Shown here: positions 13,789 to 27,269 of the stretch, piece by piece | How positions within the stretch are numbered: the stretch's first letter is position 1 | Layout: each line of letters begins with the position of its first letter | Assembly: GCF_905220365.1 (NCBI RefSeq) | Contig: NC_061154.1 | Span: 5,270,001 to 5,334,000 of the forward strand | Reading direction: 5' to 3' | DNA length: 64,000 nucleotides | DNA from: Vanessa cardui | Lineage: Eukaryota; Arthropoda; Insecta; Lepidoptera; Nymphalidae | The notes under the pieces: generated by a model | Told to the model about the DNA's origin: nothing | Databases searched by the model: none | Seen by the model: the letters and a program-made list of their open reading frames with translations, nothing else | Position numbers and translations under genes: made by a program

Positions 13789-15769
13789 TGACGCCCTATC
13801 AATCTTGCAGCGTCGGCGCGACACTCATTTGTCGAGAGTATTTTAAGATATACGCCTATACGAAATACACAATTACACATTTCAAAAGAAAAAAGAACCA
13901 GTGTTATGTGTTGTAAATTACTATTAATATTTTCTAAAATATTTACACGTCTCACAATAATAAATCGCATTTTTAATACACATCTTTCTACAGGATATAA
14001 AGTTTAATGGTGCTATTGTGATAGTTATTACTTGTTAACAAGTAAAAGCTATGCCTAGACGATAATGAGGTGCCTTACATCAAAGCTCACGAACATGTTT
14101 ATATGAAGATATTTTTATTATACACTGCGGGAGAGTAATATGTATTAATGTTGGACATAAAAATTGATTCTGCGTTTGAAATTTTTCTAATTAGTTGTAA
14201 TTAGTACCACAAAATATGAGTCTCTTTGGTTATACTAAGTCGTTCTTTCTGAGTCTTATTACGTGGACTTAAGAAGTAAATTGTTTCGATGTCATTGATG
14301 ACTTTAATACGGTTTCCTGCTTTGTATTCTCAAAGAGTATGTCGGCTGAAAGTTGATTGGTCATTGCGTGGACATACTTACTTGCCTTTTTGCTTCATGG
14401 TTAAATGGTTGAGAAAAATGATGGTGTCTTAACAATGCAGTTGTTCCTTATACTGAATCGTCATAGTTGATTATAGAAGTCTACAAGCACGAACAATCGA
14501 GTCTTTGTTAAATTCTCACATGCAATAACGTTTTATAAAATAAATAAATATGTTTTTGATTATTATACAAAAAATAATATCTGGAATAGGAATGATGGAA
14601 ATTTATTTTTGTTTAATTTATACATATGTATGTATTTATATATATTACAAGTGAATGTTAGTTAGTTACCGCCCCATTGATATCGTTAATGATGTTACAG
14701 AATATTTCTATATTATTTCTTTAATGTTCAGCTCGTTATAAAATTGAAAAAAAAATAACTGAGTAGGTAAGTTTGTACTTATCACCTGTCGGTCAAAAAA
14801 TTCCGACAGCATATATGTGCAAATGTCAATTCATGTGTAATAAGAAACGGTTTATTCACAGGCCGCATTTGAAATTTATATGCGTTTCATATTTACTTAC
14901 GCTGTACGCATATTTTATAAATAAATGCGTTCAATTCACAAAATATTACTGAATTATGGATGTAGCTAAAAAGTTTTTACTCGTCAATTAACAGGTGCTG
15001 GTTGAAAATAATCGAACTTGTTTCTTTCGTTGCAGATTTGAATTTTTTTTTTGTTTTCATTCTCAATTTAAAATAAAGTTCTCTCTGGTCCAGAGTTTAA
15101 GCCCCGGAACGTTTTGTTTTAATTGTATTATATTAATAACTATTCATAGTAATACAATTTCTTACATTCATATCCCAGCGTAGTTCTGGGAAAAATGCAA
15201 TTATTATATTTTTTTGAAATTATCCGGTACTCGTGCGATTTCTATTGTATGGTGTCGATACTGCGTTGGGATCCAATACGCATGCGCAGAACGTTTTATT
15301 AATATATAACGAATATTGGTATTTATATAATAAAGATTCGACTTGGTTCGAGTTAGTTTATTTATCAGTTATCAATAGACTTACCAATACTGACTGGCTA
15401 CTTACCAATCGTATATTTTTAAAAATATTAAAATTATTTTACTCATTAAAACCGCACACTGCAGCCTCGATTATAATTCTTTATACGAATAGTCAGCTCA
15501 ATGAAAATGTATATTATGATGTTAATTTTTTCTTTGATACAAAAAAGACATAAGTTGTTACTTAAAATATCATAAAATTAAGTTTACACTTACTATTATA
15601 GACATTCAAACTCAGTGCTTTCAGTAAATTGTCATAAATGACGTTTACAGTCTAGTATGATATGATTTATTACCATTTAACTCTTAATATTTAATATTGT
15701 TTAAGAATGAAATAAGAACAAGTAAGTGTGCCATTTCGGTATCGAGAAACGAATATTAGGTATCACGAT

Positions 15770-15930
15770 TAGCGTTGGTGAATAGGCGTGATACGTTCGT
15801 TTGGCGTGACACATTATTAACAAATAAAGCTTGCCGCTCGCCATTGTTGGAGGCTGTGTGTCGAATCAGCGCGTTTCTTGCGTGAAACTTGCCGAACGTC
15901 CCGCGCTATCGCACGCCGTTAAATGTTCTA
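15770..15930. promoter_or_regulatory. GC-richer intronic block, candidate regulatory element
   Basis: Local rise in GC and CpG in AT-rich intron, including CGCTCGCCATTGTTGG (SOX-like CATTGTT) and GCGTTTCTTGCGTG. No ORF or repeat family recognised. It lies about 150 bp upstream of a SINE insertion. Confidence 0.2.
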
Positions 15931-16069
15931 AATTTAAAGACTCCTTTCGGTTTCGGATGCCAATTTTTTTAATTCAATTCTCGTTAGCCTAACACAACGA
16001 ATATGGATTAGGTGATGTTTGAATTTTATAGCTCGTTAATATGCACGGAGACTCTGTTTCATTAGAAGC

Positions 16070-16399
16070 AACAACAACAAAAAACAACAACAGTCTGTAA
16101 ATTTCCCACTGATGTGCTGCGTAAGGCCTGGGCTAAGGTCTCCTCTCACATTGAGGAGAAGGTTTGGAACATATTCCACCACGCTGTTTCAATGCGGGTT
16201 GGTGGAATACACATGTGGCAGAATTTCTATGAAATTAGACACATGAAGGTTTCCTCACGATGTTTTCCTTCACCGCCGAACTCGGGATGAATTATAAACA
16301 CAAATTATGCACGTGAATAATCAGCGGTGTTTGTCTGGATTTTAACCCGTAAACATCGGTTAAGATGCACGTGTTTTAACCAATGGGCCATCTCGTCTC
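16070..16399 (-). mobile_element. tRNA-derived SINE (Metulj-like), minus strand
   Basis: Full-length copy on the minus strand. The tRNA-like head (GAGATGGCCCATTGG) is at 16390 and the tail, a (GTT)n-type run, at about 16070-16091. Target-site duplication CATTAGAAGC flanks it at 16060-16069 and 16400-16409. Shares the body segments GAAGGAAAACATCGTGAGG and CCACCAACCCGCATTG with four other copies in the window. Transcription would be by RNA polymerase III from the head. Confidence 0.85.
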
Positions 16400-19300
16400 C
16401 ATTAGAAGCGCGGTGTCTAAAAGCAGTTTAGTAAATGAATTTGAATTAAATCTTAATAAATATTTACAAATATGAATAGAGCGGTCATATTGAAACATAC
16501 CTTCCGAATAAAGGTTTAGGCTCAAATGAGCATTTGCGTGAAAATTTAATCGCAGTAGTGTGACTGTACGTCGTTAAATAATAAGTCCTCGAAATGTAAG
16601 GGGTTGGCTCTACCTTAGCCTTTAGCTTAATTACTTTAACGTTTTTTGAAATTTGAAAGCAACTCAACAGCTTTTTTCCGTTTAATACATTTTCCAGGAA
16701 ATAATGGCAATAATTTCAATTTTTATGTCTTCATTACAAAAATCCTTTGCCCTAATTATTGCGTAGGTAAAAAGTTATACTCGTTTATGTTGATTACAAG
16801 TTCGATAAACATTTAAATAAATTACAACATAATATTTGACTCATTTTAAATTTTTTGAGAATTAAATTATTACGTAATACAAATTTATTACATAAAAAAA
16901 TTTAAAAGATTTTTTTTTAATTAAGTCACATCGTATGTCTTTCGAAATAATTCTATAGGTACAAATAGAAACATTAATTAGTTCACTTATAAAATGACAT
17001 AAATATTCACTGTTTCTTTTAATTTATAATGTGTGTACGGTAATAACTTTTATAAAAAATAGTCTTAAGATTGTAATCAGGCGACACCTAGTGCTTAGCG
17101 AGGCTAGGTGCTGTGGGCTGTGTGGCCGAGATAGGATCGTTCGTGACCGTAGACCACGACGGTTCCTTCGTTTCGATAGCTTCATTTTAACCTGCGGCTT
17201 CAGTAACTTTGTAGGGCTTAATGTAACTTGAATATATTCTTTTATATATAAATAGTCATATAATTGTCATAAATTATCTTATTTACCAACAAGAATTAGT
17301 CGAATACAGTACTCATTGCAAAATGGCTGATTTTTGACAACAGATTCGTATTTGGAACTTTATATAATAATAATAATTATTATAATGTATTTTTTTATCA
17401 ATTAACTGATATAAAGTTGTTTTTAGAATAAATCTTCGTTAATCATAAGATGATTTAAGGAAAACAATATAACATGTTTATATATCTAAAATCATTGTAG
17501 AATAATTATTAAGTAGGTAATACAATTATTTATTTTGATATATGTCATAATTAATTGATATATAAAGACGTCACGGAAGTAAAAGCAAATGTTAATACAC
17601 TATTTCGACACTTGTCCAATTAATTACTTGTTAATTAATACGTTTTATAGAACTATGTGAAAAGCAATACTGACGTACAATTTTAACGCTTCTAATTGTT
17701 AAACGAAAGAAAAGAAATTTTATCTACTATAAAACTTTATAATTATATTGAATAAACAAAACGTTTCATTGTCTTTTTATTTCGAATTGATATTTATGGA
17801 ACTTTTCAAATATGTTTATGACATCGATTCGCTGATTTTAATACGTGAACAATAAACTAAGAACGTGGAATGAAAATAATTAAAAAGGGTCATTAAGATA
17901 TTTCGAATATCGGAGGTTTTAATGTTACGATAAAAAATAATAAATACTAATTGCCCGGACACAGCTGTGTTTTAAAAGAAATCAACTATGGGACATTGCT
18001 ATGTCTTCATTTTGTTTGAGATTTAGTAAATAATTCAGAGTCGTTTGATCGAGATAGGACTGAAGTCGTGGAATCGAGACCACACGGGGATGTCTCACTC
18101 GGGAGTCGAACTCACTATCTAGGATCTCGACCCCTTACCGGTTTTAATTATCTAACTAGAATTTGTTAAAGTTTGTCTCTAAATAATAGATTATATATTT
18201 ATCTAATTTTACTGCTATCCGTTTGAAACTGATAAATTAATAAATTGTATACACTACAATGTACTAGACGTTTAATATATCTTATTTATATATTATAAAA
18301 TCTATTTATATAGCAGCAATTCAATTTAAACTGTCATTAAAGAATTTGGGTCACGTTGATATTCACAACAAGCCTGTGCAGTGATATTCTCTAAGAATTC
18401 GCTTCCGGTGATAATTATTCAACGCGTGAATCCTTTATTAATTATTATATCGACTATCGCATATAACTTTCTGACATATCACGATTTTGTTTCCAGTGAA
18501 TTTCGATTTCTTTCTTACGGTGGCTTGATAATAGTCACATTAGAACACCTGGCTCTTTGCCTAATATATAAACTCATTTGGTTGTTGCCTTTGAGGTCTG
18601 TGATTACAAATTTTATAGAGGAAATTGCTTGCTATCATCCGAACTTGTCTATGAATTCATAGTAAAACCGGAAATACAAAGCTTTATTGACCAAAATAAT
18701 TGATTAATTCCATGCAGATACACTTATTAGTAACGTAACAATCATTATTTTTAATTGAATCTATGCATACACATCTCAAGTGTTCCATATTTAAATTAAG
18801 AAGAAAGCAAAAAGTATTTATATATTAGACGATATAACATTTACTTTAATTGAGTTTAATTTAAAGTGAAATTGATAATACATTTTTCTTTTTCTTAGTA
18901 AAAGCAATAAACTGACTTAGGTCTTCGTAATAAAATACCGAAGAAAATAGTCGAGTAATATTTTCTAGTAAATGGAAAATTCTTATTTTCACTAGACGGC
19001 TTAAAGCTTTTTAAGCTTTTTTAAATAATGCCATTGTAAGGCTTTGCCCTTGTAAGCAATCTTTGAAATGAAATGAACAAATACCGACATTACTTTTGTT
19101 TAATTCATATTTCTTTGTAGCTTTTAATTATAATTAATTTAATGTATATAATATTATATTTAATTATATATGTACGTTATAAATACTGTTGACTGCCTGA
19201 CTACCGACGTAGAGACTGCAAACTTGGATAAATTGTTTCTTAATGAGAAACGAGAATGAGAGATACATGAAGAGATGACTTTGTGATACATCCTCAACTT

Positions 19301-19584
19301 TTTACAGCATCCATTCGCTCTATTCAATTCAATCATTTAGGATCATATATACATAACTATACTATGATCATGCATGGCTATGTTTTGAAAATAAAGATAA
19401 GATTCAGATATAATTTCATGTTTCCGCGGACAAAATTAATCTTACCTATAAAAGTGAATCTAAGTCTAAATCTAAACTTTTGTTAATATCAATGTAAATA
19501 CTCAATTAGTCTACTGGCTAAACTATGAGGCTGCAGGTCCCGAAGACCGAATGTCCTTGTGTTACTCTATTTTTGTGCGTCTGT

Positions 19585-19785
19585 GTGTGCTGAGCCTGAT
19601 GGTCACCACTGCCGACAGTAAGACGTATTAATCCATCCTCAGTGTGTCACAAAACGTGGGAATTGACTTGTTATGTACATATGGTTTCACTGACATACCC
19701 CCTTTCGAACATACACAAACATAACAATACTTAGCACTGTTGTTTGGCGGTAGAATATCTTTTGGTATGACAAAGTTCCACATCC
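19585..19785 (+). repeat. degenerate copy of the GGGCCA-head short element
   Basis: Retains the landmarks CTGATGGTCACCACTGCC, AACAATACTTAGCACTGTTG and TTTGGCGGTAGAATATC in the order of the family found at 55465. The middle is diverged and the head lost. Confidence 0.5.
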
Positions 19786-19873
19786 AAGTGAATAAGACAT
19801 GCTTCAGTAGACTGAAGAATATAGAGTTGTGTTGTCATCTTAAAGCGTTATTTTTGTCATTTAAATGTATTGT

Positions 19874-20180
19874 GAGTAAAGATGGCCCAGTTGTTAGAAC
19901 GCGTGCATCTTAACCGATGATTGCGGGTTCAAACCCAGGCAAGCATCGCTGATTCATGTGCTTAATTTGTCTTTATAATTCATCTCGTGCTCAGCGGTGA
20001 AGGAAAACATCGTGAGGAAACCTGCATGTGACAAATTTCATAGAAATTCTGCCACATGTGTATTCCACCAACCCGCATTGGAACAGCGTGGTGGAATATG
20101 TTCCATACCTTCTCCTCAAAAAGGGAGAGGAGGCCTTTAGCCCAGCAGTGGGAATTTACAGGCTGTTCATGTTCATGTTC
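19874..20180 (+). mobile_element. tRNA-derived SINE (Metulj-like) directly upstream of the LIM2 exon
   Basis: Plus-strand copy with A box in TGGCCCAGTTG and B box GGTTCAAACCC, body segments shared with the other copies, and a tail of TGTTCA units. Target-site duplication AAATGTATTGT is at 19863-19873 and 20181-20191. The downstream duplication ends 46 bp before the LIM2 exon, so the insertion sits just outside the polypyrimidine/branch-point zone of that acceptor. Confidence 0.88.
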
Positions 20181-20237
20181 AAATGTATTGTATGTATTTC
20201 ATATATGACCTCAATAATAGTTTTCTCTTATCCATAG

Positions 20238-20411
20238 GTTATACGGATCGAAAAGGTGTGCGAGGTGCAACACTCCGATCTCAGCGTCTGAACTGGTGAT
20301 GCGGGCACGGGACCTCGTGTTCCACGTGCACTGTTTCTCGTGCGCTCTATGTAGTACAAGACTCACAAAGGGCGACACATTCGGTATCAGAGATTCAGCT
20401 GTTTATTGCAG
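20238..20411 (+). CDS. ap: apterous exon: second LIM domain (first ap exon visible)
   Basis: This exon encodes the second LIM zinc-binding domain of an apterous/Lhx2/9-class LIM-homeodomain transcription factor. Translation starts LYGSKRCARC and ends DSAVYC. All eight zinc ligands are present: C7, C10, H29 and C32 for finger one, and C35, C38, C57 and the His of the following RLH for finger two (numbering from the first full codon). The ELVMRARDLVFHVHCF segment is typical of Apterous. The exon is 174 nt, preceded by a ..CATAG acceptor and followed by a GTGAGT donor. It begins with one base completing a codon and ends with AG, which joins G of the next exon to give Arg. LIM domains recruit the Chip/LDB cofactor (family knowledge). 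The first LIM domain and start codon must lie upstream of the window. A SINE ends only 57 bp before this exon. Confidence 0.96.
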
Positions 20412-20521
20412 GTGAGTCAAATTATATATAAATAAGGAATTCCATTCCATATTTGAAACTACACTGACTAAACTCTCTGTATCTGGTTTAAGCAGGAATT
20501 TTAAAAATGACGTATTTTTAG
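20412..20521 (+). other. ap: ap intron, 110 bp
   Basis: Short intron between the LIM2 exon and the linker exon. It has a GTGAGT donor and a T-rich tract before the final AG. The Arg codon is split 2+1 across it (AG/G), and both flanking reading frames are open and continue the Apterous protein. Confidence 0.93.
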
Positions 20522-20778
20522 GCTACATTACGAAACGATGCCGGATTACGGTCCTCACATGGCAGTTCCGGGGCCTCCACAAATGTGTCCCGGACCGTAC
20601 GCGGGGCCGCCGCCAGGTTCGCATTATCCTCCGTACCCATCGCCCGAATTCTCGCGGGTCGAACCCGATGTTCCTAAAGGCCCTTTCTTCAACGGGTCAA
20701 CAGCGCCACCGCCTCGACAAAAAGGACGTCCAAGAAAAAAGAAACCCAAAGACCAAGAACTCATGACTGCTAACCTTG
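20522..20778 (+). CDS. ap: apterous exon: proline-rich linker with basic AT-hook-like patch
   Basis: A 257-nt exon encoding the linker between LIM2 and the homeodomain. It completes the LIM2 end (RLHYE) and continues as a Pro/Gly/Tyr-rich low-complexity stretch (PDYGPHMAVPGPPQMCPGPY and on to about residue 50). The segment KGPFFNG follows, then the basic motif QKGRPRKKKPK, which resembles the GRPRKRK patch of vertebrate Lhx2/Lhx9 at the same place. The exon ends MTANL plus one base (G), which with AT of the homeobox exon makes Asp. The acceptor is TTTTTAG and the donor GTGAGT. An in-frame ATG near the exon start could be mistaken for a start codon, but the frame is open through the splice junction and continues LIM2. 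A nuclear-localisation or minor-groove-binding role for the basic patch is inference. Confidence 0.95.
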
Positions 20779-23700
20779 GTGAGTTGCAAAGTATAGAAAT
20801 TACATTTGCTCAAGCGAATACTTCACATATTTCTCTTTAACACTTGAAATGATAAAAAAATATATATATATTCGTTGAATTGTTAGTTTCCATATTTTTA
20901 CCGTTAACCTTTTTGCATTCTGTTCTATTAAATACTCGGCTGCTGATATGGAGCTCGTGTTATAGCTTTTTTGTAAAATTATGTACGGGTATATTCAAAT
21001 TCAGTGTTTCGTTTTGCCGACAAAACGGTTACAATTTTATTAACACATTAAAGTCAAAACTGCACTTACCTTAAGAGATTGGGTATCGGAGGCAACTTCC
21101 CGTGTATGAGTTTTATAAAAAGAGGACATTTCGCCTTTTTCGAGATATCGAAACCAGTCTGTTTATCTGACCGACAGCACTCGTTCAATCGACTCTGCGT
21201 GCCATGTGACTTTCGTCTTACTTCGAAAACAAATCGAACGTATTTTATTTATCCGAGAAGAATCATTTAAATTAACAAATAAAAAAAACCGCCAGTATTT
21301 TGTATAATCATAATACCAAACACTTAAACAATTTAAATAACTATGTGTACTAGTGCGGAAGTTGATCGTATGTGTTACATGTCACAATCAATGCATATTT
21401 GAAATAAGTATTTGCATTTGGAATACTTTAAGTTTTTTTTTTTAAATGTAGAGTATTTTTTTGTATCTGTGCAATGTGCCTCACAGACAATGGGTTAACA
21501 ACGATGGGCTAGTTTTAATAGCACGAACAGGTCCCTGCCTCGTATCCCGAAGCGTTCGCGTGCCCGATGTAATCCGAAGTTCATCATACTCGCCACATTT
21601 CAATGAACCGAACATCTCGGTTAAGTGAATCTATTGCAGCATCATAGAACTATTTACATTTAATTACAGACATTATTGCAATGATAATTAATTGGCAATA
21701 ATGGCATCGGGGAATAATTTTCATTAAACTGTTTTAAATAAATTCGTGTTTCATATGTTTTTGTAAGTTAATATGCTCGTTAGAGTTAGCTGTTATAAGA
21801 TAAGCCAGTGTTAAACAGAAATTTTATTATTTAATTCATTAACATTAACAGAAGTTAGGTTTTTATTTACTATGTTTGTGTGTAGTGATATTTGTATGTG
21901 TGAGTTAAATTGCCGAACCTCCTAACAAATTTCCACTAATCTCTACAATTTCAAAACTTTAGGGACACTTTCGGTACAATCTAGATTTCTAAACATTTAG
22001 TGAACTGTCATATGTACTTTATTTTAAGAATTATTTTCATATTATATTTATATTATATGAATCGTTTCTGATGCAACTATCATTATTAATAATTTAATTC
22101 AAGTTATTTTACTGAATTGTTATATCACAGTATTTGAAAACGATATTTGTATTTTTTTAGTTTTCCCAGTATACAATACATACAGCTCAATTAACTAAAG
22201 TTTCTTCAGTACGTATTTTATAAATACAATCGGCTTATTTTTTTTATTTTTGTTTGTCGATATTTGAAATCCATGAATATTTATAAGCGTTATCGTTTAA
22301 AAAAAAAAGGAATTATAACACGGAATTTATAAAAGTATATTTTTTAACTGGTGCTTAGATAAATTTCTAATTATTTTGAATTGTACTTATGTATATACAT
22401 TATTATGTACGTTTACTTGTTTGCTTGATAGATTTATTTAAAAATGATCTAATCTATTGTTCTTTTTCGTGGAAAAGATTTGATCTATATAAGATATATT
22501 ATCTGCTGTTTACCAAACCATTACAATTTAATTAGACGTTTGATTTTTTTTGCATGCTCTCATTTAAACTTTGTTCCTTCTCTAATCTCGTTAATCATTA
22601 TTTATATTCCTATAATCTCTAAGCTTCGAACGGTTAATACGTTAGCACGAACATAGTATCTAGTCAAAGGCAGCTTGTAATACAATTGACAATTATATTT
22701 ATTTAAATGCAGATATTTTAAGTTTGTTCGATATCAAGTTACATAGATATACTGTTCTTAATAATCGTCGAGGGTGCGTCACCCCAAGCGAAACGAAACT
22801 GAAACATGAGGTATAATAAACTAATTCCTGTTTCATATATCTTGCCCATAAATATTGAACCGGATAGGGGCGGTATTTTTTTTTATATACATGTGAAAAG
22901 ACATAAGGAATGCCGTTCGGGATTTAGTTGTGTCGGTATATAAAGTAAAATATTGTAATACGACAAGGTGACAACAAGTCCTAAAACAACTACTACAGCA
23001 ATAATAATTATAAACTGTCTGTAGGATTTCTTCGTATTCATATAAAAAATAGGTTGTATCTGAAATATTACTTGTTTATGAAAATTATGTTCGAATTATG
23101 TACCTACGCTTAGTACAGTAATGTCGAAATATAAATAATGAAAATTAAACGCGTTTAATAAGGGCTTAAGTAGAGGACATGAGTCGATAGCATGCGTCGT
23201 TCAGAATATTCTACATAAATAATACATAATACCGTAACCTATGTATGTACATATATGCAATTATAACGCGATTCTGTTATGTGCCGTATAAAATACCGAC
23301 TGTCGTATAATTTTTGGTCAGATGTGTTTTGTGGTCTTGAAGCCGTTTTCGTGGATCAAGTCCGGTCGCTTAGCGGCCCTTTTTGCCTGCCATATCAATT
23401 ATATGGGAACGTGGAACTTGCGTAATGTAGTGACACGCCGATTTCGACACCGGAGTATACGCCTACGTACATCATATATATACATTAAATTTTTTAATGT
23501 ATTTCTTTCCCAATAATTTAATTAATGAAACACACTTATGTTAATAACAATTTTACTTAGTATTATTATTTAAAATATGTATACAAGTATAACAAAATAT
23601 ATAGATGCATTGAAATTTAAAATAGAGCTAACATCCGTTTGTTTGATTTTTTCTAATTATTTTTGATATTTATGAAATATTAATCTCACTGTAATTACCA

Positions 23701-25562
23701 GCAATTAAAAAGTGCAATTAATATATTTCAAAATTTTTCTTTACCTATCTATTTCTATAAACATAAAATTGTTATGTTAGTAAGTCATATAGAACTCAGA
23801 ACTATGAACAGCTCTATTTATATAGGTATAATGATTAATTAAAAAAATATTTCTCTCATATGATATAATATTTTTGGTTTACGTCAAATTGCAATTTAAA
23901 TTTGATATGATACAAAGTGAAACTCGTAATACAGAGGTTTTATCTTCCAATCATTATTTTTACCTTCGCAAACAGTCACGTTCATTGGACTATGTTGAGA
24001 ATAGTCTTGCCCATTTTAATAAACCAATGATTGATTTGTGGTAGGAATTAACGACATTATTTATTATGAAACATTTGCAATTTGAGTAAACTATATACGA
24101 CTTTGTAAGTTAGGAATGTGTTTTTTTTATTAAAAAAAAAAAATAGTTGACAAGCAAAGGTGAATAAGGCTTAATTCATTAATTAATGGTTTTGTCTTTG
24201 TTTACCAATTAAAAAAAAAAAAACGAAGGTTGTAATTTGTACGTTACTTTTTTTTTGATTCAATAGATTATTTTTTGTTACTTACTTTAAGGCGATACTA
24301 TTGTAATGTGTTTTTTTATTTAAAGTATTCTATGCACATACATGCCTACATAGATGACTGATTCCTCCCTTTTCTTGCTACGTTAAAAAAAAACAAACAA
24401 CTAAAACGTACGTGATGTTTTAATGAAGAAAACATTAAAAAGTACAGATAACTTAAATTGACCCTAAAAATAAACATTTTTATTACATTGAATGTCCAAA
24501 ACAGTACAAATAAGTGAGATTACTCGATTACGCGGAGGTACCTGCTCCCACACTACACGACATAATTTACGTTCATAAAAACCAAGTACGTTTACAAAGT
24601 ATTTGCATATTTCATCACCGGAATCGGAACATGTTTCTAACGTGCGTTAATCAATACTCCGACTTGCGACTCAAAGCTAATACATATAGATATAATATAT
24701 ATTTATATATAATTCATGTTATAGAACATTCAACTGACATGACGATCTTGAATTTTTTTGAGCTATTTTTTTTAAAGTAATATTTATGATTCCATCAAGA
24801 TTGGATACGATTCATCTCATATTTTGAAAACTATAAAAATTAAGAGTTATATGTGAGTAATGATTTAAGAATTAACTAACAATACGGTACATCAATTGAT
24901 TATTTTTATAAGGAATAGGTGGATTAAAAAATAATCTCAAGGTTTATTATCGGCTTCATCTGTAAACATTTTTAGGGCGCCATAAGTTGAGAGATAGGTT
25001 TTATGTCATCACGTCAAATTAATATTTGACATTGATAGTGTTAATATGATCAGTCTTTGCCTAAACACCCGCTAAACAGCTTGTAAGTAAATATATACTA
25101 AAACTATGATAATAAATTCAAAATAAAAAAATATATTTTTTGAGCAATTTTGCGCATTTATATTTGTATATTAAATGTAATTTGATTGGCCACACTAATG
25201 TTCTACTATCAAACAAGTATAAAAGTCATTACGGGTAAGAAAGTCTGATTATTAAAACCAGGATATCTTTTGTTTTAATCATATGAAATAATATAAAACG
25301 CACTGAGGAGATAGCGTACAAGCCATAAATAAAAATCTTTTTTATACTTTTCTTGGAACGGAATTTCAATCTACTCGGAAAATGTTCAAAAATATTTCAA
25401 GAACAATTATTCGGCAGTGCACTGAACTTAACTCATACACATAATTATAATTACACTTTTCGTTCGACATCAACAAGAACCCGTCAGCTCGCTTTAACTT
25501 TTCGAGCGGTGTGACCATAAATTACGTACTAACAGGCGGACAAAAAAATAACGCTTCCTACT

Positions 25563-25796
25563 TCAATAACGGGAGCGTAAATTATATGTCGTAATGAAGT
25601 TGTCGCATCTGCTTCGAGGGTCACGTGGTATCTTACCTTTCCTTTTTTTTCCTTTTGTTTTAGTAGTTTTACCAGTCGAGTCTTCTCTAGACCGCCATAA
25701 ATTTTGTATGGCCACATCCGAGGGCACTGGTGATTTATTTCCCGCCAAAATATGTGCCCGGTATATTTTTTTAAATTTCTTTTCGGCACTGGACAT
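25563..25796 (-). CDS. unidentified basic ORF, possible exon of a nested minus-strand gene
   Basis: A 77-codon ATG ORF on the strand opposite ap, inside the 9.4-kb intron, starting MSSAEKKFKKIYRAHILAGN, with a lysine-rich stretch (TKTKGKKRKGK) and ending YNLRSRY. The start context (CGAAATGTCC) is reasonable. A strong splice-donor-like AAAG/GTAAGA follows codon ~53 at 25637/25636, so the true coding part might be a first exon of 160 nt. The block is less AT-rich than its flanks. I do not recognise the protein; the C-terminal YNLRSR recalls a motif seen in some retroelement polyproteins, which is weak. It could also be chance in a conserved non-coding block. Confidence 0.2.
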   Translation of the reverse strand: MSSAEKKFKKIYRAHILAGNKSPVPSDVAIQNLWRSREDSTGKTTKTKGKKRKGKIPRDPRSRCDNFITTYNLRSRY

Positions 25797-27269
25797 TTCG
25801 AGTAGCGTCCGACGATTATACAGATATGGTGGTCGCGTTCCGTAGCCGACGGTAGTTGCTTTTAAAAAAGGAGAACTTTTTTATTTTTACTTAAAACAAA
25901 AATTCGTTTGGATACTTTTAAGGTTTTCCGTGTTCTTTGTTTTATTTCGATAAAAGATAATGCCATCACGAAAGTTGTGAACGGTGCGTGGTATCGATGA
26001 AGTTATATTTATTAAGTTCGAGCTTATTGGACCTGCAACGTTTGCGTCGTCTTAGGATATCGAGATGTAGTTGTTTAATTGCCAATACTTGAGAAAACTA
26101 TTTTTATATTTCTATAAATATACTAATATTAGGTTTTATAAGTATGTATAAGTCGCATCAATGGTTTTAAAACGAAATCTTTTAAACAATCTTAGTGGTT
26201 TAAACTTGAATGGTGTTAACCAAATATCCAAAATAATTATGGGTTTTATAAACAGGGATGATATTTATACAATGAATGTATTGCTATATAAATGCATATA
26301 AAATCATTTTTACTCTTTTAATCAAACTTATTTAAATACATATATGTCCTTACAATATCAAGTTTCGATCGGTAAAAAAGTATCTAGTATTACTTATTTT
26401 AAAATAGCTCCTCATCGTTCACAAGTCATCTAATTAACTATGTCAACTCCTGTCATGTATTTACATAAAACAGTATTCGAAATATTAATAGACAAGGTAT
26501 AACGAATTGCAGATTTCATGTAAGCTAATCAAGCTTATATGATGAATATGTCATATGTATAATTGACAAGCTGCTTGAGTGCTATGAAAATTTGAACGGA
26601 ATAAAAATGTATGTATATAATTTTCTCGAGCTCATGGTCTTACTACGCGTCAGTCGGCTAATGTGATATCCATGTTAGTTCGTTTTGTAACCGCCGCTAT
26701 CTCACACGAGACATCTGTATCAGTGGCACACCGACTCAATAGCTTTATATTAAAGCCTTATTTATTACTCCAACCTCTCTCGAATTTAGAATACGACACT
26801 TTGTTTGTGGAACTCGGAATAAGGATGTTGTTTATTTTTTTTAAGGCAAAAAATGAGACATATCGATTAAGTTACTTAGGAAGAGACGTGAGAAATATTT
26901 TTGTCTTACTTAGGTTTCTGACCATTAATTTATGTTCTACTTCTTAATCAATTTACGTTAATCTATAGCAGTTTCGCTTGAGCAACAGCAAAAAGGACAC
27001 GAATACATATTAAATACATTCCTTAATGACAAAATTATATAAATGACTGTAATCGAACCATCCTAACTTGTTTCATTCCAAGTTAAATTAAATGACCAAA
27101 AAATCATCAATAGGTGTATTTAATACTAAAAATTAACGACAGCACGGCTATATAAACAATTTGAAGCTAAAAATAAAAACAGTTACAAAACAAATAGACA
27201 TTTTATTTTGATGTCCGTCTTGATATCTATCGGTAGGGTATAAGAGTACAATTTTTAGTAGTAATAACA

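Larger units (their letters stand above)
1..20237 (+). other. ap: presumed upstream ap intron (at least 20.2 kb)
   Basis: The LIM2 exon at 20238 starts in mid-codon after an acceptor site, so an upstream exon must exist. I found no stretch encoding a first LIM domain between 1 and 20237, so this whole segment is best read as intron. It is AT-rich with scattered ORFs of 60-106 codons that have no recognisable domains. Repeats and GC-rich islands inside it are listed separately. Segments 820-1560, 2150-2750, 3400-5000, 9000-9700, 11000-12600 and 16700-18000 show nothing I can name. A small undetected exon cannot be excluded. Confidence 0.6.

Noticed and set aside
15233..15553. 106-codon plus-strand ORF
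   Set aside because: Composition dominated by Leu, Ile, Asn and Tyr as in random AT-rich DNA; no recognisable motif.
18040..18135. Possible tRNA or SINE remnant on the minus strand (GAGTTCGACTCCC resembles a B box)
   Set aside because: No cloverleaf could be drawn with a plausible acceptor stem and no matching copy was found in the window.
26663..26947. 94-codon plus-strand ORF
   Set aside because: No homologous family recognised and no exon signals; treated as chance.
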